In this document: one piece after another, positions 41,109 through 49,504 of the stretch
How the letters are laid out: the number at the start of each line of letters is the position of its first letter
Numbering within the stretch: the stretch's first letter is position 1
Source: Flavobacterium yafengii
GTDB lineage: Bacteria > Bacteroidota > Bacteroidia > Flavobacteriales > Flavobacteriaceae
Direction of reading: 5' to 3'
Assembly (NCBI RefSeq): GCF_030010375.1
Contig: NZ_JASCRY010000005.1
Location: 62,001 to 126,000, forward strand
DNA: 64,000 nt
Translations under genes and position numbers: made by a program
The notes under the pieces: generated by a model
The model's input: the letters and a program-made list of their open reading frames with translations, nothing else
Database searches by the model: none
What the model was told of the DNA's origin: nothing

Positions 41109-44100
41109 ATGCTCGAAAAAATTATTGCTTTTAGTTTAAAAAACAAACTGATTATCTTACTCTTTACTTTAGGAGTTTTTGGATTTGGTTTGTTTTCTGT
41201 ATTCCAAATATCCATTGGAGCAGTTCCAGACGTAACAAATAACCAAGTTCAGGTAATCACAACTTCTCGTAACCTTTCTACACAAGATATTGAACAGTTT
41301 ATCACGTATCCTGTAGAAATTGAAATGGCTAATTTGCCTGGTGTCAAAGAAATTCGTTCTATTTCAAAATTTGGTTTATCTGTTGTTACGATCGTTTTTG
41401 ATGAAAATTTAGGAACCTATCTTCCAAGACAACTTATCGCGGAAAAAATCAAAACAGCTTCTGAGAAAATCCCGCAAGGTTTTGGAACACCAGAAATGGG
41501 TCCAATTACTACAGGACTTGGCGAAATCTACCAATACACTTTAGAAGTAAAACCTGAATTCAAAAATAATTATTCGGTAACTGATTTGCGTACCATTCAA
41601 GATTGGGTGGTAAAAAGGCAACTATCTGGAATAAAAGGTGTTGTAGAAATCAATACTTGGGGTGGTTTTCTAAAGCAATATGAAATTGCCATTAACCCGT
41701 CGAGTTTGAAAGCAATGAACATCACTACTGCTGATGTTTTTACGGCGCTAGAAAAAAATAACAGTATTGCTGGTGGTGCCTATATCGAAAAAGTAAATCA
41801 AAGTTATTTTATTCGAGGCGAAGGAAAGGTAAATTCACTGCAAGATATTGAAAATATAGTCGTTAAAACCACGAATGGATTGCCTGTTTATATCAAAAAT
41901 GTAGCTCAAGTTCGGTTTGGTCATGCCAATCGTTTTGGTGCAATTACGGGTAATGGAGAAGGCGAAAAAGTTTTGGGGCAAGTCATGATGCTCAAAGGAG
42001 GAAATTCAAAACAAGTTATTAGCGATGTCAAAGACAGGGTAATTGAAATAGAAAAATCCTTGCCTGATGGCGTGTATATCAATGGTTTTCTGGAACGTAG
42101 TGAATTAGTAGGAAAAACTACTTTTACCGTTGCCGAAAACTTGATTTTAGGATGTTTAATTGTGATTTTTGTCGTGGTTTTATTATTAGGAAACTGGCGT
42201 TCGGGATTGGTGGTAGCTTCTGTAATTCCGTTGTGTTTATTATTCGCCATTTCGTTCATGAATATTTTTGGCATCGATGCCAATTTAATGAGTCTTGGAG
42301 CCATTGATTTTGGAATTATCATTGATGGCGCCGTAATTATTGTCGAGTTTATTGCTTTTCAAATTGCCAGTAAATCAGCTCATTTAGTGAATCTTAACAA
42401 AGAAGAACGCCAGCTGGAAATTGACCAAATCACCTATAAAAGTGCTTCCAAAATGATGAATTCGGCTATTTTCGGCCAATTGATTATTCTGATTGTTTTT
42501 ATTCCAATTCTATCCTTATCCGGAATTGAAGGTAAAATGTTCAAACCGATGGCGATGACTTTTAGTTTTGCATTATTAGGTGCGATGATCTTTTGTTTTA
42601 CCTATGTTCCGGTGGTTTCTTCTTTATTTTTAAAACCAAAAGAAGAAAATCCAAATTCATTATCCAGTAAACTAATTCGTAAACTCAATTCCGGGTATTT
42701 GCCCATAATTACTTGGGCGATAAGCAATACCAAAAAAGTATTATACGGAGCATTAGGATTGTTATTGCTGGCCATTGGATTATTTGCAACCATGGGAGGA
42801 GAATTTATTCCTACGCTTGACGAAGGGGATTTTGTGATTCAGCCCGTTTTAAAAACTGGAACTTCTTTGACAAAAACAATAGCGATAACGACCAAAATAG
42901 AGAAAATAATCCTTAAAAATTTCCCGGAAGTTACACAGGTTGTCAGCAGAATTGGAGCTGCCGAAGTGCCTACAGATCCAATGTCCATGGAAGAAAGCGA
43001 TGTTATTGTAAAATTGAAACCCAAATCAGAATGGACTTCGGCTTCCACTAAAGATGAATTGGCAGATAAAATAAAAGCAGCATTGGAAAAAGAAATCCCG
43101 AATATGGAAGTTGAGTTTACGCAGCCTATCGAAATGCGTTTCAATGAATTAATTTCTGGAACCCGCTCAGATGTGGCAGTTAAAGTTTTTGGCGAAGACT
43201 TAAATATTTTGGCACAGAAAGCGCATGAAATCAAAAATGCTATTGCAAAAGTAGAAGGCGCTTCGGATATTATTATCGAAAAAACAGAAGGTTTGCCACA
43301 AATGTCAGTCGTTTATGATCGTTCGAAAATTGCCCGTTACGGTTTGAATATTGCTGATTTGAACGAAATGATTGCTCTTGGCTTTGCCGGAAAAACCGTT
43401 GGAAATGTTTTTGAAGGCGAGAAACGTTTTGATATGGTAATTCGTTTGGATCAAGCAAACCGTCACGATATTGAAGATTTGCGTAATTTATATGTGCCAA
43501 CACCAAACGGAGAACAAATTCCGTTGAGCGAATTGGCTTCAATCGAATATAGCGAAGGTCCCGCAAAAATTTCAAGAGACAATACCAATAGAAGAATTGT
43601 AGTGGGAATCAACGTTCGAAACCGCGATTTACAAAGTGTAGTTACCGATATTCAGAAAATTGTAGACACTCAAATTAAATTACCAGCCGGTTATTATGTG
43701 AAATACGGCGGACAATTTGAAAATTTACAAAGCGCCAAAGCCCGATTGATGATTGCAGTTCCTATCGCTTTATTTTTGATTTTTATCCTTTTATATTTTG
43801 CATTTGGCTCCGTAAAAGAAGCGTTAATGGTGTATTCAGCAATTCCTTTATCAGCAGTAGGTGGAGTTCTATTTTTATGGATGAGAGATTTGCCGTTCAG
43901 TATTTCGGCAGGCGTTGGATTCATCGCACTTTTCGGAATTGCTGTATTAAACGGAATTGTACTAATCGAACATTTTAAAGAACTCAAACACCAAGGCATG
44001 AAAGATATCGATGCATTAATTTTAAAAGGAACTACGGATAGATTACGTCCTGTTTTATTAACTGCTTCGGCTGCTGCATTAGGATTTTTACCAATGGCAA

Positions 44101-45443
44101 TTTCATCTTCGGCTGGTGCCGAAGTGCAACGACCATTAGCAACGGTAGTAATTGGCGGATTATTTACGGCAACTATTTTGACGATGATTGTGCTGCCTAT
44201 TTTATACAAAGTTTTTGATAGTCAAGCCTACAAAAAAGCGAAGTTTAAGAAGCATCAAAGTGCTACTTATATGATTTTGTTATTGTTGAGTTCTTCATTG
44301 GCTTTTTCACAAAATTCTAATCCGGAACTGGATAGTTTATTGGCTAAAGCAATTCAAAATAATAAAGGAATTAAAGCGGCTCAATTGCAAGTGGAAAAAA
44401 CAAAAGCCAACATCAAAACGGCAAATACTTTTGATAAAACCAATATTTATTACAGTTACGATCAAAATAATTTGGCACTCAATAACGAACCTTTACGAGT
44501 ATTTGGCGTACAGCAACGCTTTTCTTTTCCAACGGTTTACGGAGCGCAGAAAAAAGTATTTTCTTCTGAATATGAAAGGGAAAAAGCCAATTTTGATATT
44601 CAAAAAAACAAACTTTCTTTAGCTGTTTCTAAATCATATCAGCATATCGTTTATTTGCAACATCAAGAAAAACTGTACCACTATTTAGATAGTTTGTACC
44701 AAAATTTCTCTAAAGCAAGCGATAGACGATTTGAATTAGGAGAAACTAATTATCTGGAAAAAATTACCGCTCAAGCTAAATTTAGACAAATAAGAACCAA
44801 GCTTTCGCAAATTGAGAATGATAAAAAAGCACAATACGAGCTGTTGCAATCCTTACTTCAAAACGATGAAATAATAACAATAAGTAGCAATTCAATTGCA
44901 CCTTTAAATACTTTTACTGATGCAACAAGTAAATTATTTTATACTACTTATTTAGAAAGTGTTACTGAAAATTATAAAAATCAAATAAAGCTACAAAAAC
45001 AACATTGGCTACCGGATATTAATTTGGATTATTTTCAAGGAAGAAATAAAGGATTATCACAGTCGTTGTATGGTTTTCAAGTTGGTTTAGCAGTACCAAT
45101 ATTATTCTCTGGTAACGTTTCTAAAACTAAAGTAGCGCAGCTCGAATTACAAAGTTGGGAACAACAAAAGCAAAATGAAGAAGTAAAAATAGAGAAGTAC
45201 ATTAATCAAAAAAAGAATGAATTAGCGAAGCATCAGGAAGCGATTAACTACTACAATTTATACGGAAAAAAATTATCGGATGAGATTATAAAAGTAGGGA
45301 ACAACAGTTATAAACATGGTGAGATTGATTTTTTTCAATACATCCAAAGTTTAGAAAATGCCACTACAATTCAAGTGGATTATTTAGATGCTATTTTACA
45401 ATTCAATCAAACCCAATTAGATTTACAATACCTAAATTTTTAA
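41109..45443 (+). CDS. czcA: CzcA-type heavy-metal RND permease fused to a TolC-like domain
   Basis: A 1444-residue fusion. Residues 1-1040 are a heavy-metal RND pump with twelve helices. The helix-4 motif is DFGIIIDGAVIIVE (D400, D406, E413), the pattern of divalent-cation (Zn/Co/Ni) exporters rather than Cu/Ag. After KVFDSQAYKKAKFKKHQ comes a second hydrophobic stretch (about 1057-1070, MILLLLSSSLAFSQ) that looks like an internal signal peptide. About 370 residues of outer-membrane-efflux coiled coil (ELGETNYLEKITAQAKF) follow. The frame is continuous. The fusion seems widespread in Bacteroidetes. Confidence 0.93.
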   Translation: MLEKIIAFSLKNKLIILLFTLGVFGFGLFSVFQISIGAVPDVTNNQVQVITTSRNLSTQDIEQFITYPVEIEMANLPGVKEIRSISKFGLSVVTIVFDENLGTYLPRQLIAEKIKTASEKIPQGFGTPEMGPITTGLGEIYQYTLEVKPEFKNNYSVTDLRTIQDWVVKRQLSGIKGVVEINTWGGFLKQYEIAINPSSLKAMNITTADVFTALEKNNSIAGGAYIEKVNQSYFIRGEGKVNSLQDIENIVVKTTNGLPVYIKNVAQVRFGHANRFGAITGNGEGEKVLGQVMMLKGGNSKQVISDVKDRVIEIEKSLPDGVYINGFLERSELVGKTTFTVAENLILGCLIVIFVVVLLLGNWRSGLVVASVIPLCLLFAISFMNIFGIDANLMSLGAIDFGIIIDGAVIIVEFIAFQIASKSAHLVNLNKEERQLEIDQITYKSASKMMNSAIFGQLIILIVFIPILSLSGIEGKMFKPMAMTFSFALLGAMIFCFTYVPVVSSLFLKPKEENPNSLSSKLIRKLNSGYLPIITWAISNTKKVLYGALGLLLLAIGLFATMGGEFIPTLDEGDFVIQPVLKTGTSLTKTIAITTKIEKIILKNFPEVTQVVSRIGAAEVPTDPMSMEESDVIVKLKPKSEWTSASTKDELADKIKAALEKEIPNMEVEFTQPIEMRFNELISGTRSDVAVKVFGEDLNILAQKAHEIKNAIAKVEGASDIIIEKTEGLPQMSVVYDRSKIARYGLNIADLNEMIALGFAGKTVGNVFEGEKRFDMVIRLDQANRHDIEDLRNLYVPTPNGEQIPLSELASIEYSEGPAKISRDNTNRRIVVGINVRNRDLQSVVTDIQKIVDTQIKLPAGYYVKYGGQFENLQSAKARLMIAVPIALFLIFILLYFAFGSVKEALMVYSAIPLSAVGGVLFLWMRDLPFSISAGVGFIALFGIAVLNGIVLIEHFKELKHQGMKDIDALILKGTTDRLRPVLLTASAAALGFLPMAISSSAGAEVQRPLATVVIGGLFTATILTMIVLPILYKVFDSQAYKKAKFKKHQSATYMILLLLSSSLAFSQNSNPELDSLLAKAIQNNKGIKAAQLQVEKTKANIKTANTFDKTNIYYSYDQNNLALNNEPLRVFGVQQRFSFPTVYGAQKKVFSSEYEREKANFDIQKNKLSLAVSKSYQHIVYLQHQEKLYHYLDSLYQNFSKASDRRFELGETNYLEKITAQAKFRQIRTKLSQIENDKKAQYELLQSLLQNDEIITISSNSIAPLNTFTDATSKLFYTTYLESVTENYKNQIKLQKQHWLPDINLDYFQGRNKGLSQSLYGFQVGLAVPILFSGNVSKTKVAQLELQSWEQQKQNEEVKIEKYINQKKNELAKHQEAINYYNLYGKKLSDEIIKVGNNSYKHGEIDFFQYIQSLENATTIQVDYLDAILQFNQTQLDLQYLNF

Positions 45444-45453
45444 AATACAACTA

Positions 45454-46569
45454 ATGAAAAAATCTATATATATAATCGCTTTATCCCTTGTTTTATTTTC
45501 TTGCAAAGAATCGAAAACAGAGGAAGTGGAACAAAAAGACAACGGTTTGACAACTGTAACTTCCGCCCAATTCAAATCTTCGGGAATGGAGATTGCGAGT
45601 CCAACAGAGCAGGATTTTGATGTAACGGTAAAAGCATCCGGAAAGATTGACGTACCGCCACAAAACCGAGCTAAAGTGAACACTTTTATGGGCGGTTATG
45701 TGAAATCAACGACACTTTTAGTTGGAAATAAAGTCAAAAAAGGACAAGCTTTATTAACGCTACAGAACACTGAATTTCTTGATATTCAAAAAGATTATAT
45801 GGAAGTGGCTGAGCAACTAAATTTTTTGAAATCCGAATATGACCGACAAAAAACCTTGTATGATGAAAAAATCACTTCACAAAAAAACTACCTAAAAGCA
45901 GAAAGTGATTATAGAAGAGCTAAAGCAATGCATCAAAGTTTACGTGCCAAATTAGTGCTCTTGAACATTAATCCGAGAAATGTAGAGAAAGGAATTTTGA
46001 CTTCAACAATCACTATTTTTTCTCCAATAACGGGCGATATTGTAATAATGAATGCCAATGTGGGAATGTATGTGGCACCTTCGGATGTGATTTTAGAAAT
46101 TGTCGATACGGATCACTTGCATTTAGAATTGGCCGTATTTGAAAAAGATATTTTGAATGTGAAAATTGGACAAAAGATTCATTTTAAAGTTCCTGAAGCT
46201 TCCAAAGATGTTTTTAATGCCGAAGTACATTTGGTTGGAAAATCAATAGAAGGAAATGACAGAACGATTAATATTCATGGGCATTTAGACGATGCAATAA
46301 AACAAAAACTTTTAACAGGAATGTTTGTTGAAGCTGAAATTATCATCGATTCTAAAAAAGGTTTGGCGATTCCTTCTGAAGCACTAGTAACAGAAAACAA
46401 CAAAAATTTCGTACTTTTATTGGACAATGAAAAAAATGGATATTCATTTAAGAAAGTAAGCGTTACCGTAGGCAAGAAATCTGAAAAGTTTGTTGAAATA
46501 CTTCCAAATACTATGATCAATGCTTCTTCAAGAATTTTGACAAAAGGGGTGTTCGATTTAGCTAATTAA
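45454..46569 (+). CDS. czcB: CzcB-type periplasmic adaptor lipoprotein
   Basis: Membrane fusion protein of 371 residues for the adjacent metal pump. Lipoprotein signal IIALSLVLFSCKES; first lipoyl half RAKVNTFMGGYVKSTTLLVGNKVKKGQALLTL. A short coiled-coil hairpin follows, then FSPITGDIVIMNANVGMYVAPSDVILEIVD, and beta-barrel domains ending with TKGVFDLAN. No His-rich metal-binding extension is seen. It starts 10 bases after the czcA-tolC fusion, so the two genes encode a whole tripartite pump. Confidence 0.93.
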   Translation: MKKSIYIIALSLVLFSCKESKTEEVEQKDNGLTTVTSAQFKSSGMEIASPTEQDFDVTVKASGKIDVPPQNRAKVNTFMGGYVKSTTLLVGNKVKKGQALLTLQNTEFLDIQKDYMEVAEQLNFLKSEYDRQKTLYDEKITSQKNYLKAESDYRRAKAMHQSLRAKLVLLNINPRNVEKGILTSTITIFSPITGDIVIMNANVGMYVAPSDVILEIVDTDHLHLELAVFEKDILNVKIGQKIHFKVPEASKDVFNAEVHLVGKSIEGNDRTINIHGHLDDAIKQKLLTGMFVEAEIIIDSKKGLAIPSEALVTENNKNFVLLLDNEKNGYSFKKVSVTVGKKSEKFVEILPNTMINASSRILTKGVFDLAN

Positions 46570-46585
46570 TAATAAGCAAATAAAT

Positions 46586-47704
46586 ATGGACTTGAACAAA
46601 CTTAAAGATCAGTTGCAAACAGAGGTTGACACTGCCTTTTTGTATGATAGTATTGCGGCCATTCAATCTGACGATAATCTTTCAAGAGTATTATTGAGTT
46701 TGGGTAAAATTGAGAAAGGACACGCGAAACACATGTTTGATAAAGTGTCGACTTTGGAACCAAATTACAAAATGCCTTTGCCATCAAGAAGAGCAAAATT
46801 CCAATTAAAATTGGGTAAAATCTTTGGTTACAGTTCTATCATCAGTAACCTTTCGAGTATAGAAAAGCAATTTGCGGTAAATTCAATCAAGAATAAAATA
46901 AAAAGCGGAGAGAAACCAACAGGTTTTGAGCACAATCATCTTAATATTATTGAAGCCGTAAATAATAATGCCGCCTTGAATGTTTCGGGTGGCTTTTTAT
47001 CTAAATTTGAAAGCAGGCATAAATCAGTAGGCGGAAATGCATTACGTGCGGCCGTTTTAGGTTCAAATGACGGATTGGTTTCTAATATGAGTTTAGTAAT
47101 GGGAGTTGCCGGTGCGGCTGTTTCTAATAATACGATATTATTAACCGGTACTGCGGGACTTTTGGCAGGAGCAATTTCAATGGCTTTAGGCGAATGGCTT
47201 TCGGTACAAAGTTCCAGAGAATTAAACCAGCGCCAAATTGATTTAGAAACTGAAGAATTAGAAGCTTCACCCGAGGAAGAAAAAAAAGAATTAGTTTTAT
47301 TGTATCAGGCCAAAGGAATGAATGTTGTCGAAGCACAAAAACTGGCTGACAAAGCTTTTGAAAATCCTCAAACGGCGATTGATGCAATTATCACGGAGGA
47401 ATTGGGAATTGACAAAGAAGAATTAGGAGGGTCAGCCTGGGAAGCAGCAACAGCTTCGTTTGTGCTTTTTGCCATTGGAGCTATTATTCCATTATATCCT
47501 TTTATGTTTTTAGATGGAAAAAATGCCATTTTATTGAGTGTCGGAAGTAGTGTAATTGGGCTTTTTGGAATAGGTGCCGCAATTACTTTATTGACCGGAA
47601 AAAGCATTTTGTTTTCTGGATTTAGACAAGTTTTTTTTGGATTGGTAGCTGCAGCGGTAACTTATGGAATTGGTTCCTTGATAGGTGTTTCACTGGCAGG
47701 ATAA
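46586..47704 (+). CDS. Ferritin-like/VIT1-CCC1 fusion (MbfA-type iron/manganese transporter)
   Basis: A 372-residue two-domain protein. Residues 1-140 form a ferritin-like (rubrerythrin-type) four-helix domain with LQTEVDTAFLYDSIAA and the ExxH ligand pair EKGHAKHMFD. The C-terminal part is a VIT1/CCC1 membrane domain of about five helices: RAAVLGSNDGLVSNMSLVMGVAGA, AGAISMALGEWLSVQSSRELNQ. MbfA in Bradyrhizobium and Agrobacterium exports iron using the ferritin-like domain. Here it follows czcB by 16 bases, probably in the same operon, extending the metal theme to iron or manganese. Confidence 0.88.
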   Translation: MDLNKLKDQLQTEVDTAFLYDSIAAIQSDDNLSRVLLSLGKIEKGHAKHMFDKVSTLEPNYKMPLPSRRAKFQLKLGKIFGYSSIISNLSSIEKQFAVNSIKNKIKSGEKPTGFEHNHLNIIEAVNNNAALNVSGGFLSKFESRHKSVGGNALRAAVLGSNDGLVSNMSLVMGVAGAAVSNNTILLTGTAGLLAGAISMALGEWLSVQSSRELNQRQIDLETEELEASPEEEKKELVLLYQAKGMNVVEAQKLADKAFENPQTAIDAIITEELGIDKEELGGSAWEAATASFVLFAIGAIIPLYPFMFLDGKNAILLSVGSSVIGLFGIGAAITLLTGKSILFSGFRQVFFGLVAAAVTYGIGSLIGVSLAG

Positions 47705-47767
47705 AAATTAACTTCTGCTAAATGGAAGGATTGCATATAATACAATATAAACTTTAAATAAAAAATT

Positions 47768-48280
47768 ATGAATGATGCTCATTTACACATGGTCGTAAAC
47801 CATTTTCCAATTATCGGAACTATTTTCGGAATTGGAATTTTGATTGCAGGAATATTTTTAAATAACAGTTCAATAAAAAATACTGCTTATATTCTATTTA
47901 TAATTGCAGCAATTTTTGGGGCACTTAGTATGGGAACTGGCGAAGGAGCAGAGGAGATGGTTGAAGATTTTCCAAATATTGGCAAAGCAATTATCCATGA
48001 ACACGAAGAACTCGCGGAAAAATTTGCTTTAGTACTTTATGTAACCGGAGTTTTTGCATTAATTTCATTAGTAGCTGCTGTAAAAAAGTTTCGACTAGCT
48101 AAAATATTTTCATTTATCACGCTTATCTTAGCTTTAATAAGTGGAATTATATCAATAAACGTTGGGACTTCCGGAGGAGAAATTCGTCATACTGAAATTA
48201 GGGAAGACAGCGCTACCAAAGTTGTAAATGATACAAATTCTACTGGAAATGAATCGAATAAAACGAGAGATGAAAAGTAG
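47768..48280 (+). CDS. DUF2231-like four-helix membrane protein
   Basis: A 170-residue membrane protein with four helices and a charged C-terminal tail. His residues sit at helix ends (DAHLHMVVNHFPIIG, IIHEHEELAEKF, GGEIRHTEIRED) and GTGEGAEEMVEDF follows helix 2. These features match the DUF2231/COG4244 group, proposed to bind haem or metal. It lies 63 bases after the MbfA-like gene and ends before the his promoter, so it is probably the last gene of the long metal/redox run. Confidence 0.72.
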   Translation: MNDAHLHMVVNHFPIIGTIFGIGILIAGIFLNNSSIKNTAYILFIIAAIFGALSMGTGEGAEEMVEDFPNIGKAIIHEHEELAEKFALVLYVTGVFALISLVAAVKKFRLAKIFSFITLILALISGIISINVGTSGGEIRHTEIREDSATKVVNDTNSTGNESNKTRDEK

Positions 48281-48341
48281 TTTTTAACAATTTCATATCT
48301 TTAAGTTAAAATAAAAATTGTTTTTTAAGTAATTTATCTCT

Positions 48342-48349
48342 TATATTTG
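48342..48349 (+). promoter_or_regulatory. -7 promoter box of the histidine operon
   Basis: TATATTTG fits TAnnTTTG; TTG at 48318-48320 is a fair -33 element (21-base spacing). The leader peptide ATG lies 33 bases downstream. Confidence 0.75.
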
Positions 48350-48381
48350 CAAAAGAATTTAAAATAAAAACAAACACAAAA

Positions 48382-48441
48382 ATGTTTACAAATCAATTGC
48401 ATCATCATCATTTTCATTATTGCCCTCAAGCGATGTGTTAA
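48382..48441 (+). CDS. His operon leader peptide
   Basis: A 19-codon frame from ATG 48382 to TAA 48441. It encodes MFTNQL, then HHHHFHY, then CPQAMC: five His within seven residues (codons at 48400-48411 and 48415-48417). It lies between the his promoter and a strong terminator in front of hisG, the classic layout of transcription attenuation. When charged tRNA-His is scarce, the ribosome should stall on the His codons. It is too short for usual gene finding, but composition and position make it convincing. Confidence 0.88.
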   Translation: MFTNQLHHHHFHYCPQAMC

Positions 48442-48501
48442 TGGTATGTGTGTAAATCATCATATTCTAAAACCCGTTTGAGTACATCAAACGGGTTTTT
48501 T
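48425..48501 (+). terminator. Attenuator of the his operon
   Basis: The terminator is AAAACCCGTTTGA (48469-48481), loop GTACA and TCAAACGGGTTTT (48487-48499), ending in T. An alternative pairing joins CTCAAGCG (48425-48432), just after the His codons, to CGTTTGAG (48475-48482) in eight pairs with one G-U, which would block the terminator. A ribosome held at the His codons leaves CTCAAGCG free; one reaching the stop codon covers it. Confidence 0.8.
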
Positions 48502-48558
48502 ATTACCCAAAATTTGTACTCAATCAAAAAAATTTAAACAAAAACAAAAAAGACAAAA

Positions 48559-49416
48559 ATGAGTACATTAAAAATTGCAATTCAAAAATCAGGACGTTTA
48601 AACGAAGATAGCATTCAAATTCTAAAAGATGCAGGTATTTCAATCGACAATGGTATCGACCAATTAAAAGCCGAAGCATCGAATTTCCCTTTAGAGGTTT
48701 TATATTTAAGAAATTCAGATATTCCTCAATATTTAATTGATGGAGTTGTTGATATTGCTATAGTTGGCGATAATTTATTAGTTGAAAAAGGAAACAATAT
48801 TGAGGTAATTCAAAAATTAGGTTTTTCAAAATGTAAAGTATCCGTTGCTGTACCAAAAGCATTTGATTACAAATCCGTTCAAGATTTAGATGGTATGCGC
48901 ATTGCCACTTCTTACCCTAAAACAGTTCTTGACTTTTTTAATTCTAAAGGCGTAACAGTCGATATTCACCAGATTTCAGGTTCGGTTGAAATAGCTCCAA
49001 ACATTGGTCTAGCCGATGCTATTGTTGATATTGTTTCCAGCGGAAGCACTTTATTCAAGAATAATCTGAAAGAGGTTGAAGTTATTTTTAAAAGTGAAGC
49101 AGTTTTAGCTGTTTCTCCAAAAGTAAGTCCTGAATCTCAAAAAATAATCGACACCTTAAAATTCAGAATCGAATCCGTTTTAAGAGCAAGAAAATCGAAG
49201 TACATATTGATGAATATTCCAAATGATAAAATTGATGCTGTTGGAAAAATTCTTCCTGTATTAAGAAGTTTAACCGTTTTGCCTCTGGCTCAAGAAGGAT
49301 GGAGTAGCGTACACTCCGTAATCGACAAAGATACTTTCTGGGATGTAATTGATCAATTGAAAGAAGTTGGAGCCGAAGGGATTTTGGTTTGTCCAATTGA
49401 GAAAATGGTTTTATAA
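48559..49416 (+). CDS. hisG: ATP phosphoribosyltransferase, long form
   Basis: Committed enzyme of histidine synthesis, joining ATP and PRPP. The 285-residue length is the long form with a C-terminal ACT-like domain that binds histidine for feedback inhibition (LPVLRSLTVLPLAQEGWSSVHSVI). The catalytic part starts LKIAIQKSGRLNEDS, and the PRPP loop is IVDIVSSGSTLFKNN. First structural gene of the operon, 57 bases after the attenuator. Confidence 0.96.
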   Translation: MSTLKIAIQKSGRLNEDSIQILKDAGISIDNGIDQLKAEASNFPLEVLYLRNSDIPQYLIDGVVDIAIVGDNLLVEKGNNIEVIQKLGFSKCKVSVAVPKAFDYKSVQDLDGMRIATSYPKTVLDFFNSKGVTVDIHQISGSVEIAPNIGLADAIVDIVSSGSTLFKNNLKEVEVIFKSEAVLAVSPKVSPESQKIIDTLKFRIESVLRARKSKYILMNIPNDKIDAVGKILPVLRSLTVLPLAQEGWSSVHSVIDKDTFWDVIDQLKEVGAEGILVCPIEKMVL

Positions 49417-49504
49417 AATCAGATTTGATAAGTTAGAAATAAAAGGTTTAAAAAGCCTCAATCTTTAAATTTTTGAATCATTTAATCTTTGAATAAAATT
49501 AAAA

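Noticed and set aside
43694..44209. 171-codon minus-strand frame inside the CzcA fusion
   Set aside because: Lies opposite a well-conserved RND coding region; composition is that of an antisense shadow.
44250..44330. Frameshift or assembly error joining czcA and a separate tolC gene
   Set aside because: The frame is continuous with no duplicated or missing bases visible, and the same fusion is known in Bacteroidetes.
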